From the NCBI GenBank assembly GCA_025548565.1, contig JAJLPB010000002.1, positions 124,001-188,000 of the forward strand: a stretch of DNA of 64,000 nucleotides. The letters are read 5' to 3'. The position numbers were made by a program, and so were the translations under genes. The notes beneath the pieces are model-generated. The model did not search any database. It had not been told where the DNA came from and was given only the letters and a program-made list of their open reading frames with translations. Origin of the DNA: Rugamonas sp. A1-17 (GTDB lineage Bacteria > Pseudomonadota > Gammaproteobacteria > Burkholderiales > Burkholderiaceae_D). Each line of letters starts with the position of its first letter. Positions within the stretch are counted from its first letter, which is position 1. Shown here piece by piece: positions 32,816 through 41,251 of this stretch.

Positions 32816-32931
32816 CGCGCGCTCCCCGCGCCTGCCGGAACGAAAAATTGATTCATGATGTGTCTCCTTCTTATGGTGTGGTGCATGAACAGGCGCGCTT
32901 GAATGGCCGCTTTCTTACCCAGCTCAACTTA

Positions 32932-32948
32932 CTATATCATTGATATAG
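32932..32948. promoter_or_regulatory. 17-bp perfect palindrome in the divergent control region
   Basis: CTATATCATTGATATAG reads the same on both strands around a single central base at 32940. It is 117 bp upstream of the GMC start and lies in an AT-rich segment between the two divergent operons of the island, where promoter elements are expected. Probably an operator of a dimeric regulator; the regulator is not identified. Confidence 0.6.
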
Positions 32949-32998
32949 CATTGAAAGTATACATTTTGTATATTTACATGGCCGAAACGGCTTGAAAT

Positions 32999-33030
32999 TA
33001 TTATGATCATCATATATGATGATCATAATA
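32999..33030. promoter_or_regulatory. 32-bp perfect palindrome in the divergent control region
   Basis: Every base from 32999 to 33014 pairs with its mirror in 33015-33030; the central 20 bases are GATCATCATATATGATGATC. It lies 65 bp upstream of the secreted hydrolase gene and 184 bp upstream of the GMC gene. The length, twofold symmetry and internal repeats of GATCAT / ATGATC suggest a high-affinity operator, possibly for two dimers. TATGATGATC inside it recurs at 23047 before the SDR operon. Confidence 0.7.
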
Positions 33031-33094
33031 TTTGAGGGCACCCGCATGGGCGGCCGACCACGAACAAGCAAAAACCACCCTGGAGAACCACGTC

Positions 33095-34054
33095 ATGCGT
33101 TACGCACAGCACCTGAAGAAAGCGCTTCTACAAGCAGCCATCCTTGGCGCCACGATGGCCACGCCGTTGGCGGCCATGGCGGGGGACGCGGCACCCGCCG
33201 CCGCAACGCCCGTCGCCGCGCTCAGCTGGACCAACGTTCCGACGCAAACGATCTCCGCCGCCGGCATCCAGTTCGCCTACCGCGAACTCGGCAAGCAAAA
33301 CGGCGGCACGCCGGTGGTGCTGCTGAACCATCTGGCTGCCGTGCTCGACAACTGGGATCCGCGCGTCGTGGACGGCATCGCGGCAAAACATCACGTCATC
33401 GTGTTCGACAACCGCGGCATCGGCGCCTCCAGCGGCACGACGCCAAGGACGATGGAGGAAATGGCCGACGACGCCATCGCCTTCATCCAGGCCATGGGGT
33501 TTGAACAGGTCGACCTGCTGGGCTTCTCGATGGGCGGCATGGTGTCGCAGGAGATCGTACTGAAGAACCCGGGGCTGGTCCGCAAGCTCATTCTTGCGGG
33601 CACCGGGCCGGCGGGCGGCGCCGGCATCGCTTCGGTGGCGGGCGTCGCCAACGTCGACATCATGCGCGGACTGGTCACGTTCCAGGACCCGAAACAGTTC
33701 CTGTTCTTCACCCGCAGCCCCGACGGCATCGCTGCCGGGAAGGCGTTTCTCGCGCGCCTGAAGGAACGCTCGCAAGACCGCGACAAGGACATCGCCATCT
33801 CGGCCTATATTGCGCAACTCGCGGCCCTGAAAGCCTGGGGCGACAAAGCGCCGGCGGACCTGTCGGTGGTGAAACAACCGGTTCTGGTGGTGAACGGCGA
33901 CCAGGACCGCATGGTGCCGACTATCAACTCGCGGGACCTGGCGCAACGCTTACCCAACAGCAGGCTCGTCATCTATCCGGATGCCGGGCACGGCGGCATT
34001 TTCCAATACGTTGCGCAATTCGTGCCGGAGGCCCTGGACTTCCTCGCACGCTGA
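33095..34054 (+). CDS. Exported alpha/beta-hydrolase
   Basis: A 319-residue hydrolase with signal peptide (KKALLQAAILGATMATPLAA, MAG-D), hence periplasmic or secreted. The alpha/beta-hydrolase fold is clear: VVLLNHLAAVLDNWDPRVVD with the oxyanion strand, HHVIVFDNRGIGASSGTTPR, nucleophile elbow DLLGFSMGGMVSQEI (Ser in GFSMGG), acid Asp in VLVVNGDQDRMVPT and His in YPDAGHGGIFQY. ATG 33095 follows CTGGAG. It is the first gene of the rightward operon and is followed by a cytoplasmic paralogue with the same motif set. Likely an esterase or lactonase acting on the island substrate before uptake. Confidence 0.88.
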   Translation: MRYAQHLKKALLQAAILGATMATPLAAMAGDAAPAAATPVAALSWTNVPTQTISAAGIQFAYRELGKQNGGTPVVLLNHLAAVLDNWDPRVVDGIAAKHHVIVFDNRGIGASSGTTPRTMEEMADDAIAFIQAMGFEQVDLLGFSMGGMVSQEIVLKNPGLVRKLILAGTGPAGGAGIASVAGVANVDIMRGLVTFQDPKQFLFFTRSPDGIAAGKAFLARLKERSQDRDKDIAISAYIAQLAALKAWGDKAPADLSVVKQPVLVVNGDQDRMVPTINSRDLAQRLPNSRLVIYPDAGHGGIFQYVAQFVPEALDFLAR

Positions 34055-34105
34055 ACCATCGACCAGCAACCACCAGACCACCAACACCAGACAGGCAACA
34101 AGATA

Positions 34106-34951
34106 ATGACCGACACTCATAACACCGCCCCCACGCGTTTCGCGAACGTCGCCGGCAACCGCTTCGCCTACCGGCGCTGGGGGAACACGGATTCCCTCCT
34201 GCCCCCGATCCTGCTGCTGCAGCACTTCCGCGGCGGCATGGACCATTGGGACCCCTTGCTCACCGACGGGCTCGCCGAAGGGCGCGAAGTCATCCTGTTC
34301 AACGGCCGGGGCGTCGCCTCGTCCAGCGGCACGCCGCGCACGCGCATCGAGGACATGGCGGATGACGCCGCCGCCTTTGTGCGCGCGCTCGGCTTGCAGC
34401 AGATCGACCTGCTCGGCTTTTCGCTGGGCGGCTTCCAGGCGCTGGACCTGACCTGGCGTCATCCGCAGCTGGTGCGCAAGCTCATGCTGCTTGGCACGGG
34501 CCCGCGGGGCGGCGACCCCGAGATGGAGACGCGGGTGCTCACCACGGCCGTGAACGACGTGCCCTCGCTGGAGGACTTCCATTACCTGTTCTTCGGCCGC
34601 TCGCCGCTTGCCCAGCAGGCCGCGCGCGACTTCTGGCAGCGCCGCCATCTGCGCGTCGACCAGGACCCGCCCTCCTCGCCGCAGGTCGCCATCGCGCAGA
34701 TCGAAGCCAATCTGCACTACCTGCCGCGGGTGGTGGAAGACGACCCGTTCGCCTACCTGCGCACGATCCACCAACCAACCTTCATCCTCAACGGGGTGCA
34801 TGACGTGATGGTGCCGACCGTCAATTCCTTCTACATGATGCGCAACATGCCCAACGCCCAGCTGTTCATCTATCCGGACGCCGGCCACGGCGCCCAGTTC
34901 CAGTACCCGGATCGGTTCCTGTACCACGCGGTGCGCTTCCTGGCCGAGTAA
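34106..34951 (+). CDS. Cytoplasmic alpha/beta-hydrolase, paralogue of the upstream gene
   Basis: A 281-residue hydrolase without signal peptide. It copies the plan of the gene at 33095: ILLLQHFRGGMDHWDPLLTD, EVILFNGRGVASSSGTPRTR, IDLLGFSLGGFQALDL with the nucleophile Ser, FILNGVHDVMVPTVNSFYMM with the acid Asp, and YPDAGHGAQFQY with the catalytic His. The repeated order and near-identical C-terminal PDAGHG segment point to an old tandem duplication with division between compartments. It is separated by 51 bp and most likely co-transcribed. The reaction is unknown; ester or lactone hydrolysis is inferred. Confidence 0.88.
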   Translation: MTDTHNTAPTRFANVAGNRFAYRRWGNTDSLLPPILLLQHFRGGMDHWDPLLTDGLAEGREVILFNGRGVASSSGTPRTRIEDMADDAAAFVRALGLQQIDLLGFSLGGFQALDLTWRHPQLVRKLMLLGTGPRGGDPEMETRVLTTAVNDVPSLEDFHYLFFGRSPLAQQAARDFWQRRHLRVDQDPPSSPQVAIAQIEANLHYLPRVVEDDPFAYLRTIHQPTFILNGVHDVMVPTVNSFYMMRNMPNAQLFIYPDAGHGAQFQYPDRFLYHAVRFLAE

Positions 34952-34995
34952 CGGCGACACCCCATTTCCACGTTCCAGCAACCAGAGATACCACC

Positions 34996-35394
34996 ATGCT
35001 AAAGTTCAAATTCCTGCTGTGGGTTTTCAACCAGCTCCTGCAGAGACAAATCAAGAACAACCCCGAATGCGCGCGCTATGTCCAAGGCAAGACGCTCGTG
35101 TTCCAGATCCGCACCGCAGCCGGCGCCGGCCGCTACTATGAGATCCGCGACGGCGCCATCCGTTCCTTCGGCGGCATCGCCGCGCATCCCCAGTTCACCT
35201 TCACGTTCGCGGACGCGGCGAAAGGCTTCGCCATCCTGTCGGCCAAGGACAGCCAGCCGGCGTTCATCCGCGCCGTGGGTAGCCAGGAGCTGGTCGTCAG
35301 CGGCGACTTTCGCGAGGTGATGTGGTTCCAGGGCCTGAGCGCCTTCCTGCAACCAGCCAAGGTGGTCGCGCCGTACAACCGCACCGTGTTCTGA
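34996..35394 (+). CDS. SCP2-like sterol-carrier domain protein
   Basis: A 132-residue protein with no signal peptide. KTLVFQIRTAAGAGRYYEIR, DGAIRSFGGIAAHPQFTFTF and AAKGFAILSAKDSQPAFIRA correspond to the five-stranded sheet and lipid-tunnel helices of the SCP2 fold, and VSGDFREVMWFQGLSAFLQP to its C-terminal helix; FTFADAAKGF mirrors the usual F-x(3)-D-x(2)-F signature of bacterial SCP2 proteins. The first 20 residues (MLKFKFLLWVFNQLLQRQIK) form an amphipathic helix that may dock on membranes. It is third in the rightward operon. Binding and presenting a hydrophobic or acyl-CoA intermediate to the neighbouring enzymes is the likely role. Confidence 0.75.
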   Translation: MLKFKFLLWVFNQLLQRQIKNNPECARYVQGKTLVFQIRTAAGAGRYYEIRDGAIRSFGGIAAHPQFTFTFADAAKGFAILSAKDSQPAFIRAVGSQELVVSGDFREVMWFQGLSAFLQPAKVVAPYNRTVF

Positions 35395-35439
35395 GCGCGC
35401 GCATCCCGCACCTCATCCATCATCAAAAGGAGGATCGCC

Positions 35440-36426
35440 ATGACATTCAAAGCGCTGCTCGCCACCAAGGCGGGCAATGTGGTTTCCACCGCGCTGGTCG
35501 AATTTGACCAGGACCAGCTGATGCCGGGCGACGTCATGGTCGCCGTCGAGTATTCGACCATCAACTACAAGGACGCCCTCGCCGTCAGCGGCCGCGCGCC
35601 GGTGATACGGCAGTTCCCCCTCATTCCCGGCATCGACTTCGCGGGCGTGGTGGAAGCGTCGTCGCACCCGGGCTTCGCGGTCGGCGACCGCGTGGTCGCC
35701 AACGGCTGGGGGCTGAGCCAGACCCACCACGGCGGCTACGCGCAAAAGGCGCGTGTCAGCGGGGAGTGGCTGGTCAAACTGCCCGCCTCCCTGTCCACGC
35801 GCGATGCCATGGCCATCGGCACCGCCGGCTACACCGCCATGCTGTCGGTGCTGGCGCTCGAACACGCGGGCGTCACGCCCGATCTGGGCGATGTGCTGGT
35901 CACCGGCGCCGGCGGCGGCGCCGGCTCGATCGCCATCGCCTTGCTGTCCCAGCTCGGCTACCGGGTGGTGGCCTCGACCGGCCGGCTGGCGGAGACGCCC
36001 TACCTGCGCGAGCTCGGCGCGGCCGAGGTCATCGACCGCGGGACCTTGTCCGAACCGGGCGCCGCGCTGGGCAAGGAGCGCTGGGCCGGCGCGATCGATT
36101 CGGTCGGCAGCCACACGCTCGCCAATGTGCTGGCACAAACCCGCTACGGCGGCGCGGTGGCCGCCTTCGGTCTGGCGCAGGGCGCGGACCTGCCAGGCTC
36201 GGTGCTGCCCTTCATCCTGCGCAACGTGACGCTGGCCGGTATCGATTCGGTCAATGCGCCGCAGGCCATGCGGGTGCGGGCCTGGACGCGCCTGGCCACC
36301 GACCTGGCTCCGGCGAAACTGGCCCGCGCCACCCAGATAGCAGGTCTGGCCGACGTGCCCGGCCTCGCCGCGTCCGTGCTCGCGGGCCGGGTGCGTGGCC
36401 GCACGGTGGTCGACGTGAACGCCTAA
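35440..36426 (+). CDS. Acrylyl-CoA reductase-type MDR oxidoreductase (AcuI/YhdH family)
   Basis: A 328-residue medium-chain reductase. FKALLATKAGNVVSTALVEF and VAVEYSTINYKDALAVSGRA are the YhdH/AcuI N-terminus, IPGIDFAGVVEASSHPGFAV the GroES-like core, VLVTGAGGGAGSIAIALLSQ the NADPH Rossmann loop, and GIDSVNAPQAMRVRAWTRLA the family-specific C-terminal segment. No zinc ligands, as expected. Known members reduce acryloyl-CoA to propionyl-CoA with NADPH. AGGAGG lies before the ATG at 35440. As the last gene of the rightward operon it could reduce a 2-enoyl-CoA formed from the island substrate, in particular a C3 fragment. Confidence 0.9.
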   Translation: MTFKALLATKAGNVVSTALVEFDQDQLMPGDVMVAVEYSTINYKDALAVSGRAPVIRQFPLIPGIDFAGVVEASSHPGFAVGDRVVANGWGLSQTHHGGYAQKARVSGEWLVKLPASLSTRDAMAIGTAGYTAMLSVLALEHAGVTPDLGDVLVTGAGGGAGSIAIALLSQLGYRVVASTGRLAETPYLRELGAAEVIDRGTLSEPGAALGKERWAGAIDSVGSHTLANVLAQTRYGGAVAAFGLAQGADLPGSVLPFILRNVTLAGIDSVNAPQAMRVRAWTRLATDLAPAKLARATQIAGLADVPGLAASVLAGRVRGRTVVDVNA

Positions 36427-36466
36427 GCAATCGCCCCGGAGCGGCACGTCTTCCGCCCCGCTTCCG

Positions 36467-36487
36467 GCGCCGGCATCCCGCCGGCGC
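36467..36487. terminator. Stem-loop between convergent operons
   Basis: GCGCCGGC (36467-36474) and GCCGGCGC (36480-36487) form a perfect 8-bp stem with loop ATCCC, between the stop of the AcuI-type gene and the stop of the leftward GMC gene. There is no U-run on either side, so it is a possible rather than certain terminator. Confidence 0.4.
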
Positions 36488-36548
36488 GCACCACGCTGCT
36501 AAGGCAGTGACGGTTCATGACCACTGCCCGCACCTTCCCCTCCCCTGT

Positions 36549-38186
36549 CTAGCGCGTGGTCTCGGACGCGCCCGCTCGCTGCGCAGTGCGGCCCGGTGTA
36601 CTCTCCGGGATGTGGGCCATGGCGTACTCGGCCAGCGCGGTGATCGTCAGCGCCGGATTGACGCCAGGATTGGCCGGCATCGCCGCGCCGTCGCACACCA
36701 GCATGTTCTGGTAACCGAATACCCGCAAATGCCGGTCGATCACGCCGCTCGCCGCGTCGGCGCCGACCACGGCGCCTCCCAGTACGTGGGCCGTGGTCGG
36801 GATGTCGGCCAGCGCCTCCAGCACATTGCTCTGGGCGATGCCGCCGGTGCGGCGCGCCAGCCACTGGGCGGCCTGGTTCGCCACCTCGATGTAGGTCGGA
36901 TTGGGCTTGGCGCCGTCCTGCTCGGTGACCAGCTGGTAACCGCGCCCCAACCGGCGCTTGCGGGGACGCAGCGCGATCGCGTTGTCCAGGCTTTGCATCA
37001 CCAGCAGCGTCACCATGCGCCGGCTCCAGCCCACCGGCCACAGCGTCTTCATCCATTGCAACGGATGGCGCGCGATGGCGGCCAGCCACTTCAACGGCCG
37101 GGTCCAGCGGTTGCCATCGCCGACCAGCACGGTGTACATCAGGCTCATGAAGTCGGCCTTGCGGCCATAGGTGAGGAACTCGATGTGGGTATTCCGATCC
37201 ACATGCACGCTGCTGCTGGCGGTGACGTCGTTCCAGGTCTTCAGATCCTGCGGCAAGCGCACGTTCAGCACCGACTCGCTGTTGGTACGCACCAGCTCGC
37301 CGAGACGATCGCTGATCCGCGTCAGCGAGCCGCCCAGCTTGCAATTGGCCAGCAATTCGTTGGTGCCCAGCGCCCCGGCGGCGAACACAATGCCGCGCGC
37401 GGTGTGGGTGCGGCGCGCGCGGGCAAACCAGGCGCCGGGACGCTCCGTGGTGACCAGATAGCCGTCGCTGCCGTCGGCCGCGCCCAGCGGACGGATATCG
37501 ACCACCTCACGCTCCGCCAGAATCCGCACGCCCCGCTTCTCGGCGAACCACAGGTAGTTCTTCACCAGCGAATTGGCGGCGCCGACACGGCAACCGACCA
37601 TGCAGGCGCCGCAGCGCGTGCAGCCGGTACGGTCGGGCCCCGCGCCGCCGAAGTACGGGTCCTTGACCGTCTTGCCCGGCTCCCCGAAGAACACGGCGGT
37701 CGGGGAGCGGGCAAAGCCGTCGGGATGGCCGAAATGCCGCGCCATTTCCCGCGCCAGCTGCTGATTGGTCGAGTCGAACGGGACGGTCGTAGCGCCCAGC
37801 ATGCGCTCGGCGGTGTCGTAGTGGCGCGCCAACAGCTGCTCCCAGTCGCCCAGCCGCCGCCATTGCGGGTTGACGAAGAATTCCGGGCGGGCCCGGTACA
37901 GCACCCCGCCATAGACGGTGCTGCCGCCGCCCACGCCGGACTGACTGGGGAAGAAGACGTGGCGGAACACCTTCATGCGCATGATGCCGCGCAGCCCGAT
38001 GGCGGGCGCCCAGAGGAACTTGTGCAACTGCCAGGTCGACTCCGGCAGATCCTGATCGCGGAAACGGCGCCCGCGTTCGAACACGCCAACGCGGTAGCCT
38101 TTCTCCGCCAGGCGCAGGGCCGACACGCTGCCGCCGAAGCCCGAGCCGATCACCAGCCAGTCGAAGTCAAATGGAGGAATGGCCAT
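36549..38186 (-). CDS. Second GMC oxidoreductase, cholesterol oxidase-like, with four-Cys motif
   Basis: A 545-residue FAD enzyme homologous along its length to the one at 31214. FDWLVIGSGFGGSVSALRLA binds FAD; SQSGVGGGSTVYGGVLY covers the flavin; DIPTTAHVLGGAVVGADAAS and PANPGVNPALTITALAEYAM form the active site. The cysteine set is conserved as C189, C192, C195 and C199 (GCTRCGACMVGCRVGAAN). Compared with the first copy, HCMGGCAM is replaced by HVLGGAVV, so substrate preference probably differs. No signal peptide. It is the last gene of the third island operon, 3 bp after the OmpW gene, and may oxidise a second hydroxyl or a different chain length. Confidence 0.88.
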   Translation of the reverse strand: MAIPPFDFDWLVIGSGFGGSVSALRLAEKGYRVGVFERGRRFRDQDLPESTWQLHKFLWAPAIGLRGIMRMKVFRHVFFPSQSGVGGGSTVYGGVLYRARPEFFVNPQWRRLGDWEQLLARHYDTAERMLGATTVPFDSTNQQLAREMARHFGHPDGFARSPTAVFFGEPGKTVKDPYFGGAGPDRTGCTRCGACMVGCRVGAANSLVKNYLWFAEKRGVRILAEREVVDIRPLGAADGSDGYLVTTERPGAWFARARRTHTARGIVFAAGALGTNELLANCKLGGSLTRISDRLGELVRTNSESVLNVRLPQDLKTWNDVTASSSVHVDRNTHIEFLTYGRKADFMSLMYTVLVGDGNRWTRPLKWLAAIARHPLQWMKTLWPVGWSRRMVTLLVMQSLDNAIALRPRKRRLGRGYQLVTEQDGAKPNPTYIEVANQAAQWLARRTGGIAQSNVLEALADIPTTAHVLGGAVVGADAASGVIDRHLRVFGYQNMLVCDGAAMPANPGVNPALTITALAEYAMAHIPESTPGRTAQRAGASETTR

Positions 38187-38189
38187 GGC

Positions 38190-38888
38190 TCAGAAGCGGT
38201 AGCCGAGGGTGGCCCCGAAGATGCGCGGCGCATCCTTCAGGTCGACGCGCCGGCCGATGGTGCCGAAACCCGGCGTCTCGGTATCCACGGCCGCCGAGGT
38301 CTTCAGGCGAAACGAGGAATACTCGACGTTGATGCACCATTGCTTGTCAAGTGCGTACTCCAGCCCCACCCTCGCGTAAGCCCCCCACGAACTCTTCAAG
38401 CTGATCGTGCTGCCGCTGCCTTGCAGCGCGGCGTTGTAGCCGGGGCTGGTCTCCTGGCCGGTGAAGAAGGTATAGGTCACACCTCCCGCCACATACGGCC
38501 GGACGGTGAAAAAGCCGGGGATGGTGTAGCGCACCATGGCGGTGGGAAACCAGATGCGCGCCCTGGCCACCGTGCCAACCGGGGCGGCCAGGCCGGCGCC
38601 CACCGCCGTCAAGGTCGGCGGGATGCCGGCCTGGAACTGCGCCGCCCAGTTGTCGCTCAGGCGCCGCTCGTAGCTGATCGCGAACACATCCAGGTTTTTG
38701 GCGTCGATTTTCAATCCGGGCGGCGTGGTGCCCGGTGGTCCGGTCAGATCGCCCGATTGAAGATTGAAGCGGACTTTGGCGTAGCCGATCCGGACCACGT
38801 TGTTGTCCGCTTCGTCGGCATGGGCGGCGCCGCAAACGGCCAGCGCTGCTGCCGCCGCGGCGGCGGCGAGGAATCTATTGTCTTGCAT
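38190..38888 (-). CDS. OmpW/AlkL family outer-membrane protein
   Basis: A 232-residue small outer-membrane barrel. Signal peptide: QDNRFLAAAAAAAALAVCGA (AHA-DE). Mature strands include NNVVRIGYAKVRFNLQSGDL, NLDVFAISYERRLSDNWAAQ, YTIPGFFTVRPYVAGGVTYT and the closing RIFGATLGYRF, all typical of OmpW. VRIGYAKVRFN and the P-R-I-F-G-A-T-L-G-Y-R-F end match the family that, with AlkL, lets hydrophobic compounds diffuse laterally into the outer membrane. The position between SDR and GMC genes supports entry of a hydrophobic substrate. It is longer than Escherichia coli OmpW by about 20 residues, mostly in one loop. Confidence 0.87.
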   Translation of the reverse strand: MQDNRFLAAAAAAAALAVCGAAHADEADNNVVRIGYAKVRFNLQSGDLTGPPGTTPPGLKIDAKNLDVFAISYERRLSDNWAAQFQAGIPPTLTAVGAGLAAPVGTVARARIWFPTAMVRYTIPGFFTVRPYVAGGVTYTFFTGQETSPGYNAALQGSGSTISLKSSWGAYARVGLEYALDKQWCINVEYSSFRLKTSAAVDTETPGFGTIGRRVDLKDAPRIFGATLGYRF

Positions 38889-38940
38889 TTTTGTCTCCTG
38901 GGGATTTTTAAAAATTATTCTTATGTGAATGATCTGATCG

Positions 38941-39747
38941 TCAGTGCGCCAGCCTCCTCACCACCAGCCGCGTGAGCGCGGCCGGCGCGAGGCGGGTCGC
39001 GAACGACAACACCGCCGCTTGCAAGCCGACGTTCCAGTGGGTCTTGTGGAGCACGCGGCGCGTGGTGGCGCAGCGCCACACCGTGGCGGCCACGTCGGCC
39101 GGCGTCAGACGGATGCCGAGCGACCTGGCGCTGGCGATGCGCTCGAAACCGGTGGCCATCCCGGTCCGCACGAAACTGGGCCAGATGTCGCTGACGCGGA
39201 TGCCGAACCGGCTCCATTCCAGATCCAGGCCCTCGGTGAAGCCGCGCACCGCGAACTTGGTCGCCGAGTAGGTCACCAGATCGGGCTGGCCATAGATCGC
39301 CGTGGCCGAGGCCATGTTGATCACGCGCGCGCCGGGCGTCTGTGCCAGATACGGATAGGCGCCGTGGCAACCGATCACGATGCTGGCCACGTTCACCTCC
39401 AGCATGGCGCGGTGCCGGGCCAGCGGCACGGTCTCGAACGGTCCCGCCGTCAATATCCCGGCGTTGTTGAGCAAAACGTCGCACCGCGCACCGCTGTGCG
39501 ACCAGAAGTGCGCCAGCGCCCGCTCCCACGCGGCCGGGTCGCCGACGTCGAGGTGGCCGCAGCAGGCCTTCCCCTCGCCCAGTGCCGCGGCAAGGTCGGC
39601 CACGCCTTCCATGTTCACATCGTACAAGCCGACGAACCAGCCACGGCTGGCGAACAGCTCGGCGCAGGCGCGCCCTATCCCCGACGCCGCGCCCGTCACG
39701 AAGATCGCCGGCCGCTGGCCGCCGCCCCATTGCGCCGCCTTATTCAT
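38941..39747 (-). CDS. SDR family oxidoreductase
   Basis: A 268-residue short-chain dehydrogenase. AIFVTGAASGIGRACAELFA is the cofactor loop; VGLYDVNMEGVADL with an acidic residue after the second strand favours NAD; DVLLNNAGILTAGPFETVPL, INMASATAIYGQPD and VTYSATKFAVRGFTEGLDLE supply the NNAG, Ser and Tyr-x(3)-Lys catalytic residues. The C-terminal tail (about 205-268) is longer than usual and hydrophobic. Its start overlaps the end of the ligase gene by 8 bp, so the genes are co-translated. It probably oxidises a hydroxyacyl or hydroxysteroid intermediate; many uncharacterised relatives are annotated simply as SDR. Confidence 0.9.
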   Translation of the reverse strand: MNKAAQWGGGQRPAIFVTGAASGIGRACAELFASRGWFVGLYDVNMEGVADLAAALGEGKACCGHLDVGDPAAWERALAHFWSHSGARCDVLLNNAGILTAGPFETVPLARHRAMLEVNVASIVIGCHGAYPYLAQTPGARVINMASATAIYGQPDLVTYSATKFAVRGFTEGLDLEWSRFGIRVSDIWPSFVRTGMATGFERIASARSLGIRLTPADVAATVWRCATTRRVLHKTHWNVGLQAAVLSFATRLAPAALTRLVVRRLAH

Positions 39748-41212
39748 GCTCCTGCCTCCACATGGCGCGCAGCTTGAGCTTGTCGATCTTGCCGACCGCG
39801 TTCTTGGGCAGGCTGCCGACCACGTGGATGGCGGCGGGCCGCTTGTAGCGCGTCAGCCGCGTCGCGCAATGGTCGTTCAATGCGTCCACCGTGCCGTGCT
39901 GTCCGGCGCGGCAGGCCACATAGGCGATGACGATTTCGCCCAGCGTCGGATGCGGCGCGCCGATGACCGCCGCCTCCAGCACGGCGGGAAAGGCCGCCAG
40001 CGCATCCTCGATCTCCTTCGGATAGATGTTCTCGCCGCCACGGATGATCATTTCCTTCAACCGGCCGACGATGGACAGGTAGCCATCGCCATCGATACGG
40101 CCCAGGTCTCCCGTCCGCAGCCAGCCGTCGACGATGGTCTGGGCGGTTTCGTCCGGCTTGCCCAGATAGCCGCGCATGACGTTCGGCCCCTGCACCAGCA
40201 CCTGGCCGGTCGCGCCGGCCGGCAGCAAACGCCCGGCGGCATCGGCGACCGCGACGCGCTGGCCGGGGAATGGCAAGCCCACCGTTCCCGCCTTGCGCAC
40301 GCCGTGGAGCGGGTTGATGGTCGATGCGCAGGTGCCCTCCGACAAGCCATAGCCTTCCACCACCGGGAAGCCATAGCGCGCCTCGAAGTGGCTCAGCAAT
40401 TCCGCCGCGGCCGGCGCCGCGCCGCATATGCCGTAGCGCAGGCTGGAGGTGTCCGGCTTCACGTGTTCCGGCAACGCGTCGAGCAGCGCGTAGATGGTCG
40501 GCACCGCCGAAAAATACGTCGGCCTCAGACGCTCGACGTCGGCAAAGAAGGTGTCGATGTCGAAACGTGCCCGGATCGTGACCCGGCTGCCGGCCGACAG
40601 CGGCGTCAGGATGCTGGCCACGATGCCGTTGACGTGGAACAGCGGCAGCACCAGCAGGCAATGGTCGCCCGCCGTGATCTGCATGGCGTCGCGCGACATC
40701 CGCGCCATCGCGTCGAGGTTGGCGTGGTCCAGCATCACGCCCTTGGGCAGGCCGGTGGTGCCGCTGGTGTAAATCAGCAGCGCCAGGGCGGCGCTGTCGA
40801 CCACCGCCGGCATGGCGTGCCGCGCCCCGAACTGCACCTCGCCGTGCAGCGCCGCCACCGGCAGCGTTTGCACCCGCTCCAGCACCCTGGCGCCGCTGCC
40901 GTTGATCAGCAGCGTGGCGCCGGAATCGGTGATCTGATGGATGGTCTCCTGGGCCGTCAGGCTGGGATTGATCGGCGTGACGGCGGCGCCCAGCCGCCAC
41001 GCGGCGAACATCGCCACCACGAATTCGACCTGGTTGGGCAGCATGACGGCCACCACGTCCCCCCTGCCGATGCCGAGTTCGTCGAACAGCCCGGCTGCCA
41101 CCAGCACCCTGGAATGGAACTCGCCATTGGACAAGCTGGTCGCCGCGTCGGCCACACAGGGGGCGTGCGGTGCCTGCGCCGCGCGCAGGTCTGGAAGTGT
41201 TGAAAATTGCAT
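39740..41212 (-). CDS. AMP-dependent acyl-CoA synthetase
   Basis: A 490-residue class I adenylate-forming enzyme. LALLIYTSGTTGLPKGVMLD is the P-loop, VEGYGLSEGTCAS the A5 motif, WLRTGDLGRIDGDGYLSIVG and RLKEMIIRGGENIYPKEIED the hinge and A8 region, and LPKNAVGKIDKLKLR the A10 motif with the catalytic Lys. The A5 motif and shorter length set it apart from the FadD at 16636 and fit medium- or aromatic/cyclic-acid CoA ligases. It would activate the carboxylic acid made by the hydrolase or oxidoreductases. Third in the leftward operon under the TetR operators, 39 bp after the alpha/beta-hydrolase gene. Confidence 0.9.
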   Translation of the reverse strand: MQFSTLPDLRAAQAPHAPCVADAATSLSNGEFHSRVLVAAGLFDELGIGRGDVVAVMLPNQVEFVVAMFAAWRLGAAVTPINPSLTAQETIHQITDSGATLLINGSGARVLERVQTLPVAALHGEVQFGARHAMPAVVDSAALALLIYTSGTTGLPKGVMLDHANLDAMARMSRDAMQITAGDHCLLVLPLFHVNGIVASILTPLSAGSRVTIRARFDIDTFFADVERLRPTYFSAVPTIYALLDALPEHVKPDTSSLRYGICGAAPAAAELLSHFEARYGFPVVEGYGLSEGTCASTINPLHGVRKAGTVGLPFPGQRVAVADAAGRLLPAGATGQVLVQGPNVMRGYLGKPDETAQTIVDGWLRTGDLGRIDGDGYLSIVGRLKEMIIRGGENIYPKEIEDALAAFPAVLEAAVIGAPHPTLGEIVIAYVACRAGQHGTVDALNDHCATRLTRYKRPAAIHVVGSLPKNAVGKIDKLKLRAMWRQEHE

Positions 41213-41251
41213 GATTACGCTCTCACAAAAGAGGTTGTCGCGGCGCGCCGT

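Noticed and set aside
35766..38975. 1069-codon open frame on the plus strand
   Set aside because: Overlaps the AcuI-type gene in another frame and lies antisense to GMC and OmpW genes; no motif.
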